11,972 bases of DNA from an uncultured Phycisphaerales bacterium. Lineage in GTDB: Bacteria > Planctomycetota > Phycisphaerae > WQYP01. This document shows, one piece after another, positions 1-6,903 of the stretch. Each line of letters begins with the position of its first letter. Within the stretch, counting starts at the first letter, position 1. Position numbers and translations under genes: made by a program. The stretch lies in NCBI GenBank assembly GCA_903868035.1, contig CAIPTQ010000165.1:1-11972 (forward strand), given 5' to 3'. Under the pieces are notes generated by a model. It was given only the letters and a program-made list of their open reading frames with translations, had not been told where the DNA came from and ran no database searches.

Positions 1-1
1 G

Positions 2-223
2 ATTGCGCTGAATGCGTTGTATGATCGGGCGTTTGATCGCGGGTTGATGACGTTGGATGAGGGGATGCGGGTGGTGATTTCGGGGCGGCTGCGCGGGGGT
101 GATGTGCCGGCGTTGCAGCGGGCGGCGTTTGGGGAGTTGGAGGGGCGGCGGATGCGGATGCCGGTGCGGTTTGGGCCGGATTTGGGGGCGTTGGCGTGGC
201 ATCGGGAGCATGTGTTTGGGTGA
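2..223 (+). CDS. HNH endonuclease-like protein, C-terminal fragment (5' end outside window)
   Basis: The frame is open from the first bases and ends at TGA 221-223, giving the last 73 residues of a protein whose start lies upstream. The fragment reads ALNALYDRAFDRGLMTLDEG, then VVISGRL, a polar linker, and ends LAWHREHVFG. From family knowledge this resembles the C-terminus of HNH_2-type (PF13391-like) putative restriction endonucleases, which have a conserved AFDRGL segment after the last metal-binding motif and end in a similar HREHVF string. The position before DRAFD is often His in the family and is Tyr here. Whether that removes a catalytic residue cannot be judged without the upstream HNH core. 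The gene converges on the MarR gene with 62 bp between stops. An internal TTG at 17 is not a credible start because the homologous region continues upstream. The family call is from remembered motifs, not a search. Confidence 0.7.
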   Translation: MALNALYDRAFDRGLMTLDEGMRVVISGRLRGGDVPALQRAAFGELEGRRMRMPVRFGPDLGALAWHREHVFG

Positions 224-285
224 GGGGGTAGCCGTGCGAACGGGGGGCGGCACGCGCTTACGCTTGGGATTCGGCTGGGTTGGGC

Positions 286-819
286 TCATTCGGCGGCGCG
301 GGCTTGTTCGAGGAGGTCGATCAACTGGGTGAGGTGGGCGGGGGACATGTGGGGGAACTGGGTGCGGTGGAAGGCGGCGACGGGGGGGTCGAGTTGGTGG
401 AGGATGCGGAGGCCTTCGGGGGTGATGCGGGTGGAGACGACGCGGCGGTCTTTGGTGTCGCGCTGGCGGGCGATGAGGGCGCGGGCTTCGAGGCGGTCGA
501 GGAGGCGGGTGATGTCGGGGTCGCGGGTGAGCATATGTTCGCCGATGGTTTTGCAGGGGATGCCGGGGGGTGGTTCGGTGCCGTTGGAGGGGGCGGCGGG
601 GGAGCTGGGGGGGGCGGGGGTGGCGCAGGCGCCGGAGGTCATGCCGCGGAGGATGCGGAGGACGTTGTATTGGGTGGGGGAGAGGGTGAAGGGTTTTAGG
701 AGTTCCTCGAAGGCGCGGGTGAGGTGGTCGGCGGTGCGGATGACGTTGAGGAAGGCCTCCTGCTGGGGGGAGTCGAAGGGTTTGGCCTTGTGGAGTTCCT
801 GGAGGAGTTTGCCGCTCAT
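286..819 (-). CDS. MarR-family transcriptional regulator
   Basis: This is a 177-residue winged-helix repressor, the usual MarR length plus a linker. Residues 19-60 form the dimerisation and first DNA-binding helices (AFLNVIRTADHL through QYNVLRILRG). Residues 90-116 are the recognition region (TIGEHMLTRDPDITRLLDRL). Residues 119-132 are the wing with the family's DxxDRRVV signature, and the rest is the C-terminal dimer helix. Residues about 61-86 are a Pro/Ala/Ser-rich insertion between two helices that most relatives lack. The same frame is open further upstream to 1158, but homology begins just after the ATG at 819 and a promoter ends 6 nt before it, so 819 is chosen. No Shine-Dalgarno is present. 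It is transcribed divergently from an RND pump, the classic arrangement for a drug- or phenol-responsive repressor of efflux. The ligand is unknown, and control of the pump is inferred. Confidence 0.9.
   Translation of the reverse strand: MSGKLLQELHKAKPFDSPQQEAFLNVIRTADHLTRAFEELLKPFTLSPTQYNVLRILRGMTSGACATPAPPSSPAAPSNGTEPPPGIPCKTIGEHMLTRDPDITRLLDRLEARALIARQRDTKDRRVVSTRITPEGLRILHQLDPPVAAFHRTQFPHMSPAHLTQLIDLLEQARAAE
589..620 (+). other. G-quadruplex-like run inside the MarR gene
   Basis: The plus strand carries G-tracts of 5, 5, 8 and 5 bases separated by 4, 4 and 1 bases, meeting the simple G3+N1-7 quadruplex pattern. It lies on the template strand of the MarR gene and encodes the middle of the Pro/Ala/Ser insertion (about residues 67-77). 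Folding is inferred, not shown. Confidence 0.6.
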
Positions 820-825
820 GGAGTC

Positions 826-854
826 ACAATAGATGTTGCAACAACCTAAAGCAA
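826..854 (-). promoter_or_regulatory. Promoter of the MarR gene (-35 TTGCTT, 17-bp spacer, -10 TATTGT)
   Basis: Reading the minus strand, TTGCTT (854-849) and TATTGT (831-826) are separated by exactly 17 bp, each matching the sigma-70 hexamers in four or five of six positions. Only 6 nt (GACTCC) separate the -10 from the ATG at 819. Transcription would therefore begin at or next to the start codon, implying a leaderless mRNA. A 10-bp palindrome lies in the spacer. Confidence 0.6.
834..843. promoter_or_regulatory. Putative MarR operator palindrome TGTTGCAACA
   Basis: This is a perfect 10-bp palindrome located between the -35 and -10 elements of the MarR promoter. Many MarR-type operators are short AT-flanked palindromes with a TTGCAA-like core, so a repressor bound here would block its own promoter. 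Autoregulation is inferred from position. Whether it also controls the pump promoter, about 170 bp away, is unclear. Confidence 0.5.
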
Positions 855-1011
855 GGGGATATTTGCGGGTGGCCAACATTCGGGTACGGGAGCCGAACGC
901 AAGTGGCGCCAAGCAAGGAACGAGCAGTATCCAGCGCCGCCGCGGCTGCCCCACGTTCACGGCACACGAAAATTGCGGGACCGTCATGGAAAGAAAGAGC
1001 GGGGAGAGCGT

Positions 1012-1017
1012 TATAAT
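1012..1017 (+). promoter_or_regulatory. Putative -10 element (TATAAT) for the RND transporter gene
   Basis: A perfect TATAAT lies in the marR-RND intergenic region and would start transcription near 1024, leaving an untranslated leader of about 85 nt. No recognisable -35 stands 16-18 bp upstream (989-994 is GAAAGA), so this is a weak call resting on the -10 alone. The rest of 820-1108 holds no gene I can support. Confidence 0.35.
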
Positions 1018-1077
1018 CTGGTAAGATCGCCGTGGGAGGGCGTTCATTATTGTGTTTTTTAGCGGGCGGTAGTACGC

Positions 1078-1091
1078 GCGGCCAAGGCCGC
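1078..1091. repeat. Short inverted repeat in the RND gene leader
   Basis: GCGGCC and GGCCGC arms flank a central AA, 17 bp before the pump's ATG. On the leader RNA the outer pairs could form a small GC hairpin, or the site could be a DNA palindrome for a regulator. No function is shown. Confidence 0.4.
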
Positions 1092-1108
1092 ATGATCCGG
1101 AGTGTTGG

Positions 1109-4100
1109 ATGCAGAAACTGGCTGAGATTTGTATCAAGCGGCCGATTTTCGCCGCCATGATTATCCTGTCGCTGGTGGTGGTGGGACTGGCGGCATACCA
1201 GAAACTGGCGGTGGACCGCTATCCGGCGATGGATTTGCCGACGGTGAGCGTGCGCACGTCGCTCCTGGGCGCCCCACCGGAGCTCGTGGAGACGGATGTG
1301 ACGGATTTGGTCGAGGAGGCCGTCAACACGGTGCAGGGGATTTCGGAACTGCGATCCTCCTCGGGCCAGGGCAGTTCCAACGTCAACATCACCTTTAATC
1401 TCAACCGCAACATTGATGTGGCCGCCCAGGACGTGCGCGACCGGGTCGCGGCCATTGCCCGGAGCCTGCAGAACGTGGGCGCCGATCCGCCGGTGATCAC
1501 CAAATTCAACAACGATGATCAGCCGGTGATGACGATCGCGCTGACGGGTCCGCGGACGCAGAAGGAGCTCGGCGAGATCGCCGACAAGATCGTCAAGATT
1601 CAGATTGAACGCGCCCCGGGGGTGGGCGGAGTGAACATCGTGGGGGGCTTGCAGCGGGCGATCAGCATCTGGGTGGATGCCGACAAGCTCGCGGCGCTGC
1701 AGTTGCCGGTGACCATCGTGCGGGACGCGGTGGAGCGGCAGAACGCGGACGTGCCCGGGGGCAACCTGACCAACAGCCAGGAGGAGAAGCCGCTGCGGGT
1801 GCCGGCGCGGCTGAAGACGGCCGAGGACTTCAATGACATAGTCATCGGCAAGGTCAACGGGCGTGTGGTGTACCTGCGCGATGTGGGCCGGGCCGAGGAC
1901 GGCACGAAGGAACAGCGGAGCCTGTCGCTGCTGAACGGGCAGCCGACGGTGGTGCTGGAGATACGGAGGCAGTCGGGGGAGAACACGGTGGCGACGATCG
2001 ATGCGGTCAAGAAGGCGATGGCGGGGGTGCAGGCGCAGTTGCCGGCGGACGTGCGGATGGAGGTGATCCGCGACCAGTCGCGGTACATCAAGACGGCGCT
2101 GGAGGAGATCAACGTCCACCTGATTTTGGGGGCGATCTGCGCGTGCCTGGTGGTGCTGGCGTTCATGCGGAATTTGCGATCGACGTTCATCGCGGGGATT
2201 GCGATCCCGACGTCGCTGATCTCGACGTTCGGCATCATGTGGTGGCTGGGGTTCACGCTGAATTCGGTGACCATGCTGGCGCTGGTGCTGATGGTGGGGG
2301 TGGTGATCGACGACGCGATCGTGGTGCTGGAGAACATCTTCCGGTTCGTGGAAGAGAAGAAGATGAGCCCCTTTGACGCGGCGCGCGAGGCGACCAAGGA
2401 GATCGGGCTGGCGGTGCTGGCGACGACGCTGTCGCTGGTGGTGATATTCGTGCCGGTGTCGTTCATGTCGTCGATTTCGGGGCGGTTTTTGTACCAATTC
2501 GGGATCACGGCGGCGGTGGCGGTGCTGGTGTCGCTTTTGGTGAGTTTCACGCTGACGCCGATGATGTCGGCGCGGCTGCTCAAGCCGGAGAAAAAGGACG
2601 CGTCGCACAACTCCCGCCGCGGCTTCTACCACCTGATTGACGTGAGCTACACCTGGATGCTCAAGCTGTCGATCCGCTGGCGGTATGCGGTGGCGCTGCT
2701 GGCGGTGGGCGTGATGGCGTCGTCCTTCTGGATTTATCCCCTGGTCAAGCGCGAATTTGTGCCTACGGATGTCGATGAGGCGGAGTTTGGCATCAGTTTC
2801 ACGGCCCCGGAGGCCACCAGCGTCACGGCCATGGCCCAGGCGATGGGCCCCATCGAAAAGGAAATCCGCGACAACATCAAAGAGGTCACCCTGATCCTTA
2901 CCGGCGTGGGCGGGGGCTACCAGGGCCAGGTCAACACCGCCAACATGTACGTCCGCATCGAGCCCCACGAGAAGCGCGTCTTCTCCCTCGGACGGCTCTG
3001 GGACGAAACCCTCAACGGCCATCCGATGGCGGCATTCCAGGGGAACTACACCCAGCGCGCCGTGATGGGCAAAATCCGCCGGCTGCTGGCCAAGTATCAG
3101 AAGGATTTGCGGCCGGCGGTGCGGAATTTTCCGTCGATCAACATCGGCGGGGGGCCGGTGGATATCGAGTTTGTCTTCAAGGGGCCCGAGCTCACCAAGC
3201 TCTCCGAATATGCCGAGAACCTCCGCAACATGACCCTGGCGCCGCCGGGCACCAAGGGGCGAATCGAAAGCGTCATCGACGCCGACACGTCGCTCAAGCT
3301 CAACAAGCCTGAACTACACGTGCTGGTCGACCGCAGGCGGGCCGACGACCTGGGTCTATCCCCGGCGGACATCGGCGAGACGCTGCGCCTGCTGGTGGGC
3401 GGGGACGAGCGGGTGAGCCGGTTCCGCGACGAGGAACTCGGCGAGGCCTATGACGTGCAGGTGCGGCTGGAACTGCGGGACCGCACGCGCGCCGAGCAAC
3501 TCGAGGGGTTGTTCCTGCCCCGGGGCCAAGCCGCGCGCGACGGCTCGGGGACGAACCTGGTGGAGTTTTCCAACATCGCCGCGCTGGAGACGGTGCCCAG
3601 CGCCTCGCGCATCGACCGGCTCGACCGCCAGCGCACCATCTCCCTGCGGGCCTCCGCGGCGCCGGGCTTCGCCCAGGGCGACGGCATCGCGGACCTGCGC
3701 CAGGCCGCGGCCAATATGAACCTGCCGGCGGCTTATTCGACCATGGTGACGGGCCGGGCGCGGGAATTCGAGCGGACGTTCACGGAGTTTCTGTGGGCGT
3801 TCCTTATGTCGGTCATCTTCATGTACATCATCCTGGCGTCGCAGTATGAGTCGCTGGTGCATCCGCTGACGATTTTGCTCTCCCTGCCGCTGTCGGTGCC
3901 GTTCGCGCTGCTGTCGTTGTGGGCGACGGGGGGGACGCTGAACCTGTATTCGGCGCTGGGCATATTGGTGCTTTTTGGCGTGGTGAAGAAGAACGCGATT
4001 TTGCAGATCGACCACATGAACGGGCTCCGCCGCAAGGGCTACACGCGCTACGACGCGATCATCCAGGGCAATCGGGACCGGCTGCGGCCCATCCTGATGA

Positions 4101-4375
4101 CCACGCTGGCGCTGGTGGCGGGGATGATGCCGCTGTGGCTGGGGACCGGCCCCGGCTCGGAGGAGCGTCGCGCGGTGGCGGTGGTGGTGATCGGGGGCCA
4201 GACGCTGTCGCTGCTGCTGACGCTGCTGGTGACGCCGGTGGTGTATTCGCTGCTGGATGATGTGGGGGCGCTGGTAATGGGGCGGAAGGAGACCATTAAG
4301 CCGGCGCCGCCGCCGCCGCCGATGCCGGTGCCGGCGAAAGAGCCCGGTTCTCCGGAGCCGGCATTGGCGCGGTGA
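1109..4375 (+). CDS. RND (HAE1-type) inner-membrane efflux transporter
   Basis: A full-length 1088-residue proton-driven multidrug transporter of the AcrB/MdtB type. Residues 11-30 are TM1, followed by the first large periplasmic porter loop to about 335. TM2-TM6 lie at about 337-490, with TM4 carrying the proton-relay pair D401-D402 in GVVIDDAIVVLEN. TM7 is near 525-545, the second porter loop runs from about 546 to 888, and TM8-TM12 span about 893-1050. The TM10 lysine of the relay (FGVVKKNAIL, 960-961) is present. The C-terminus is a Pro-rich tail. GGAG at 1099-1102, 6 nt before the ATG, supports the start. Residues about 624-650 form an extra segment in the second loop relative to AcrB. 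The pump needs a periplasmic adaptor and an outer-membrane channel, and neither is adjacent. Divergent marR suggests repressor control. Substrate is unknown. Confidence 0.93.
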   Translation: MQKLAEICIKRPIFAAMIILSLVVVGLAAYQKLAVDRYPAMDLPTVSVRTSLLGAPPELVETDVTDLVEEAVNTVQGISELRSSSGQGSSNVNITFNLNRNIDVAAQDVRDRVAAIARSLQNVGADPPVITKFNNDDQPVMTIALTGPRTQKELGEIADKIVKIQIERAPGVGGVNIVGGLQRAISIWVDADKLAALQLPVTIVRDAVERQNADVPGGNLTNSQEEKPLRVPARLKTAEDFNDIVIGKVNGRVVYLRDVGRAEDGTKEQRSLSLLNGQPTVVLEIRRQSGENTVATIDAVKKAMAGVQAQLPADVRMEVIRDQSRYIKTALEEINVHLILGAICACLVVLAFMRNLRSTFIAGIAIPTSLISTFGIMWWLGFTLNSVTMLALVLMVGVVIDDAIVVLENIFRFVEEKKMSPFDAAREATKEIGLAVLATTLSLVVIFVPVSFMSSISGRFLYQFGITAAVAVLVSLLVSFTLTPMMSARLLKPEKKDASHNSRRGFYHLIDVSYTWMLKLSIRWRYAVALLAVGVMASSFWIYPLVKREFVPTDVDEAEFGISFTAPEATSVTAMAQAMGPIEKEIRDNIKEVTLILTGVGGGYQGQVNTANMYVRIEPHEKRVFSLGRLWDETLNGHPMAAFQGNYTQRAVMGKIRRLLAKYQKDLRPAVRNFPSINIGGGPVDIEFVFKGPELTKLSEYAENLRNMTLAPPGTKGRIESVIDADTSLKLNKPELHVLVDRRRADDLGLSPADIGETLRLLVGGDERVSRFRDEELGEAYDVQVRLELRDRTRAEQLEGLFLPRGQAARDGSGTNLVEFSNIAALETVPSASRIDRLDRQRTISLRASAAPGFAQGDGIADLRQAAANMNLPAAYSTMVTGRAREFERTFTEFLWAFLMSVIFMYIILASQYESLVHPLTILLSLPLSVPFALLSLWATGGTLNLYSALGILVLFGVVKKNAILQIDHMNGLRRKGYTRYDAIIQGNRDRLRPILMTTLALVAGMMPLWLGTGPGSEERRAVAVVVIGGQTLSLLLTLLVTPVVYSLLDDVGALVMGRKETIKPAPPPPPMPVPAKEPGSPEPALAR

Positions 4376-4493
4376 GCGGGCCTCGGCGGGCCACATTTAG
4401 ACTTCGAGCCCTATGTATTGATTTGCCGAGTCATGATGGGCGCTGCTCTCGATCAAGTAGCCCGCCAGGAGCAGGACGAACCCGCATATTGCC

Positions 4494-5924
4494 CTATTTG
4501 CCATGGCCGCCGGCCTGGCCGGCGGCTTCCATGACGGCTTCGGACAAGGTGGGGTGGGCGTGGATGGTGTTCATGAGTTCGTCCTTGGTCGCTTCGAGGC
4601 GTTTAGCGAGGACGAGTTCGGCGAGCATGTCGGTGACTTCCGCGCCGAGCATATGAGCGCCGAGGAGTTCGCCGTACTTTTTGGAGAAGATAAGTTTGAC
4701 AAAGCCTTCGGGGGCGTTGATGGCCAGGGCCTTGCCGTTGGCGGCGAAGAGCCATTTGCCGACTTCGTAGTCGAGGTTTTGCTCCTGGCATTGTTTTTCG
4801 GTGAGGCCGACGCTGGCGACCTGCGGCACGCAGTAGGTGCAGCCGGGGATGAGCGTGTAATCCATTTCGCGCTTACTAGCGCCGAACATGCGTTCGACGG
4901 CGATCTTGGCCTCCATGGTGGCCACGTGGGCCAGCCAGGGCGGGCCGATGACATCGCCGGCGGCATAGATGCCGGGGACGTTGGTTTGGAAATCCTTGCC
5001 GACCTTGATGTGGCCCTTGACGATTTCCGGCGTACACGCGGGGGCGAAAAGGTTTTCCCAGTTGCCCGTGACGCCGATGGCGACCAGAACTTTGTCCGCT
5101 TCGATTGTTTCCGGCGGTGGCATCGGCGTCCCGCCGATGTTTTGGATCGTCACTTTGACGCCCGAGGCCGTGGCTTCGAGTTTTTCGGTTTTGGTGCTGG
5201 TGCGGACGTCGATGGTGCGCTTGCGGAAGATGGTTTCGAGGCGTTGGGAGATTTCCTCGTCCTCGATGGGGAGGATGCGGTCCAGCATTTCGATGAGCGT
5301 GACCTGGCTGCCGAAGGAGGCGTAGATGTAGGCGAATTCCACGCCGATGGCGCCGGCGCCGATGATGACGAGTCGCTTGGGGATTTCCTTGAGGATCATG
5401 GCCTCGCGGCTGGTGAGGATGTTAATGCCGTCGGGCTTGAGGCCGGGGAGTTCGCGGTTACGGGCGCCGGTGCAGACGAGGATGTGGGCGGCCTGGAGCG
5501 TGTCGATAAGTTTGCCGGCGGCATCTAGGACTTGGATGGCACACAGGCCGTCGGTGCCGCGGGCCTGGGCAATGAAGGCGGTGCCGGCGATGGACGCGAC
5601 CTTGTTCTTTTTGAAGAGGAAGCCGATTTGGGAGGAGAGGGTGGCGGCGACGGCGCGGGAGCGGGCGACGATTTTATCCCACTGGATTTTGGGTTTATCA
5701 ATCGAGAGGCCGAAGGCGGCGGCCTCATGGAGCAGTTGGTGGTAGAGGTGGGCATCGTGGATGAGGGCTTTGGTGGGGATGCAGCCCCAGTTGAGGCAGA
5801 TGCCGCCGAGTTCGGCGCGTTCGACGCAGGCGACTTTTTTGCCGAGTTGGGCGGCGTGGACGGCGGCTTCGTAACCGCCGGGGCCGGAACCGATGACGAC
5901 GAGATCGAAGGGGGCGTTGGGCAC
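4494..5924 (-). CDS. lpdA: Dihydrolipoyl dehydrogenase (E3)
   Basis: A 476-residue flavoprotein disulfide reductase that reoxidises the lipoyl group of 2-oxoacid dehydrogenase complexes or the glycine cleavage system with NAD+. Visible motifs are the FAD dinucleotide-binding GSGPGG (12-17) with E35 closing the fold, and the redox-active disulfide C43/C48 in GGICLNWGCIPTK. They continue with the NAD-binding IIGAGAIGVEFAY near 190, the second FAD motif YAAGDVIGPPWLAHVA, and the C-terminal catalytic dyad H457/E462 in HAHPTLSEA. Length and motif order are normal for the family. The start is GTG at 5924, backed by GGAG five nt upstream (5933-5930). No E1, E2 or glycine-cleavage gene is adjacent, so its partner complex cannot be deduced. 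The last residues (AAGQAGGHGK) are Gly/Ala-rich and encoded by a long palindrome. It converges with the RND gene, and the 118 bp between them shows no clear terminator. Confidence 0.95.
   Translation of the reverse strand: MPNAPFDLVVIGSGPGGYEAAVHAAQLGKKVACVERAELGGICLNWGCIPTKALIHDAHLYHQLLHEAAAFGLSIDKPKIQWDKIVARSRAVAATLSSQIGFLFKKNKVASIAGTAFIAQARGTDGLCAIQVLDAAGKLIDTLQAAHILVCTGARNRELPGLKPDGINILTSREAMILKEIPKRLVIIGAGAIGVEFAYIYASFGSQVTLIEMLDRILPIEDEEISQRLETIFRKRTIDVRTSTKTEKLEATASGVKVTIQNIGGTPMPPPETIEADKVLVAIGVTGNWENLFAPACTPEIVKGHIKVGKDFQTNVPGIYAAGDVIGPPWLAHVATMEAKIAVERMFGASKREMDYTLIPGCTYCVPQVASVGLTEKQCQEQNLDYEVGKWLFAANGKALAINAPEGFVKLIFSKKYGELLGAHMLGAEVTDMLAELVLAKRLEATKDELMNTIHAHPTLSEAVMEAAGQAGGHGK
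4506..4526. repeat. Perfect 10-bp-arm palindrome at the 3' end of lpdA
   Basis: Arms GCCGCCGGCC and GGCCGGCGGC flank a single T, inside the last codons of lpdA (Ala-Gly-Gln-Ala-Gly-Gly). In RNA it would fold as an approximately 8-bp GC stem ending about 10 nt before the stop codon. No U-tract follows, so a classical terminator is not supported. Confidence 0.6.
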
Positions 5925-5929
5925 GTGAA

Positions 5930-5955
5930 CTCCGGGTTTAGACGAGGGAATTGTA
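5930..5955 (-). promoter_or_regulatory. lpdA -10 element (TACAAT) and ribosome binding site (GGAG)
   Basis: On the minus strand TACAAT (5955-5950) would start transcription near 5943, giving a leader of about 18 nt. The leader contains GGAG (5933-5930) five nt before the GTG start. The -35 is poor (TCCCCA at 5978-5973). The ribosome site decides the GTG start. Confidence 0.5.
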
Positions 5956-6041
5956 TGCGAAGGGGTGTGAGATGGGGAAGGGTTTTGGGATTGCGGAGTT
6001 TACGGGCAGGGCGATTGCCTCTTGGTGGCGTCGGAAAGTAT

Positions 6042-6125
6042 CGGGGCTTCGCCCCTGACGGGGATTACGTCGAGCGCCCGGCAACCTCACGGTTGTCGCT
6101 ACTGACTGACGGGGCTTCGCCCCTG
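6042..6125. repeat. Paired hairpin repeat (REP-like) between lpdA and the PH-domain gene
   Basis: The 16-bp sequence CGGGGCTTCGCCCCTG occurs at 6042-6057 and again at 6110-6125. Each copy folds into a GGGGC/GCCCC hairpin with a TTC loop. Between them GGCAACC (6080-6086) and GGTTGTC (6091-6097) can form a third stem with one G-U pair. The arrangement of two identical hairpins bracketing a third resembles an interspersed extragenic palindromic element. It fills most of the 227-bp divergent promoter region. No mobility gene is visible. Confidence 0.7.
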
Positions 6126-6139
6126 GTAGGCGTTTGAAC

Positions 6140-6145
6140 TATAAT
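6140..6145 (+). promoter_or_regulatory. -10 element (TATAAT) of the PH-domain gene
   Basis: A perfect TATAAT ends 6 nt before the ATG at 6152, so the predicted transcription start falls on or next to the start codon, as for the MarR gene. The -35 is weak (TTCGCC at 6116-6121), inside the upstream hairpin repeat. Confidence 0.45.
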
Positions 6146-6151
6146 GATGGG

Positions 6152-6844
6152 ATGCACAGGAACGATTCATCCGGAACCCCATTCAATCCCGCGCCACAGG
6201 GGAACGAGCGCGTAGGCCCAGGGATTGCAAACCCTGGGCTTGATGGGAGCGGGCGGTGGCGGGATACTTCGCACGTGTGCATGGGCGGGGATGCGGGCGG
6301 GGCCGGCGCGGCGGGGCCGCAGGCGGTTTCGCCGCAACTGGTGGGGGCGATGGTGCCGGCGGAGATTTTGCAGGAAGACGAAGTGGTTTTGCTTTTGATC
6401 AAGCCGTCGTTGTTTTACATTTTTTATTCCAGCTTTTCGTTCTTGCTGGGGACGATGCTGTTGGGGATCGTGGCGGGGCGGATTTCATGGATGAGCCTGG
6501 GGGTCAATCTGGTGCCGGGGATGGTGGCGTGGTTGACGGTGCTGGTATGCGTGGGGCGGCTGTTGTGGGCGCTGCTGGTGTGGACGAGCCACACGTATAT
6601 GCTGACGAATCGGCGCGTGGTGACGATCAAGGGGGTGGTGAACGTACACATGTTTCAGACGGCACTGCGGAAAATTCAGAAGACCGAGGTGTACCGGCCG
6701 GTGGGGCAGCGGCTGTTCGCGGCCGGGACGATCGGGTTTGCCACGGCGGCGGCGGCGGGGAGCGCCGAATCGACGTGGGTGATGATCGCGCGGCCGCTGG
6801 AGACCCATGAGCAGATCGTGGCGGCGCTCAACAAGGCGAGGTAA
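6152..6844 (+). CDS. Bacterial PH-domain (DUF304/YdbS-like) membrane protein
   Basis: About 230 residues from ATG 6152. The N-terminal 66 residues are Gly/Ala-rich and polar, without recognisable fold. From [22 protein letters not shown] the protein becomes family-like, with two hydrophobic segments ([19 protein letters not shown] and [20 protein letters not shown]). These are followed by the bacterial PH signature [15 protein letters not shown], then [25 protein letters not shown]. Members are membrane proteins of poorly defined function. TTG 6134 is an alternative start, but it overlaps the TATAAT. ATG 6281 or 6350 would remove most of the odd N-terminus, and 6350 still keeps the whole domain. 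The N-terminal codons include an 8-bp-arm hairpin, so the extension may derive from a repeat or not be translated. hisF follows 59 bp later. Confidence 0.8.
   Translation: MHRNDSSGTPFNPAPQGNERVGPGIANPGLDGSGRWRDTSHVCMGGDAGGAGAAGPQAVSPQLVGAMVPAEILQEDEVVLLLIKPSLFYIFYSSFSFLLGTMLLGIVAGRISWMSLGVNLVPGMVAWLTVLVCVGRLLWALLVWTSHTYMLTNRRVVTIKGVVNVHMFQTALRKIQKTEVYRPVGQRLFAAGTIGFATAAAAGSAESTWVMIARPLETHEQIVAALNKAR
6214..6241. repeat. Hairpin repeat in the 5' part of the PH-domain gene
   Basis: Perfect arms GCCCAGGG (6216-6223) and CCCTGGGC (6232-6239) enclose the 8-nt loop ATTGCAAA. A G-T and an A-T pair extend the stem to 6214-6241. It looks like an intergenic palindromic repeat, yet lies inside the annotated frame, encoding [11 protein letters not shown]. 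Confidence 0.65.
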
Positions 6845-6903
6845 AAACACCACGACCACCGCACCATGGTATCGCAACGGCGGTGCGCGTAGAATTCCAC
6901 GTT

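Noticed and set aside
224..285. Terminator or interspersed repeat between the HNH fragment and the MarR gene
   Set aside because: A 5-bp stem (CGTGC 233-237 with GCACG 250-254) is too weak to call. The rest looks repeat-like, but no second copy is in the window.
820..1158. Upstream extension of the MarR frame to a start at 1158
   Set aside because: The added 113 residues have no family resemblance, overlap the RND start and include the regulator's own promoter.
824..3022. A 732-codon open frame on the minus strand opposite the RND gene
   Set aside because: Its product is a His/Arg/Gln-rich string with no domain, and it lies antisense to a clearly conserved transporter. It is a by-product of high GC and G-ending codons.
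3356..4396. A 346-codon minus-strand frame opposite the end of the RND gene
   Set aside because: Same Arg/His/Gln-rich shadow composition, with no start signal or homology.
4376..4493. Terminator between the convergent RND and lpdA genes
   Set aside because: Only a 6-bp stem (CTGCTC 4443-4448 with GAGCAG 4469-4474) with a 20-nt loop and no T-run was found.
4503..5528. A 341-codon plus-strand frame across lpdA
   Set aside because: Gly/Asp/Phe-rich antisense reading of a well-supported dihydrolipoyl dehydrogenase gene.
6860..6887. Hairpin before hisF (CGCACC with GGTGCG)
   Set aside because: Six pairs around a 16-nt loop is within chance in such GC-rich DNA. No riboswitch or leader peptide is recognisable.
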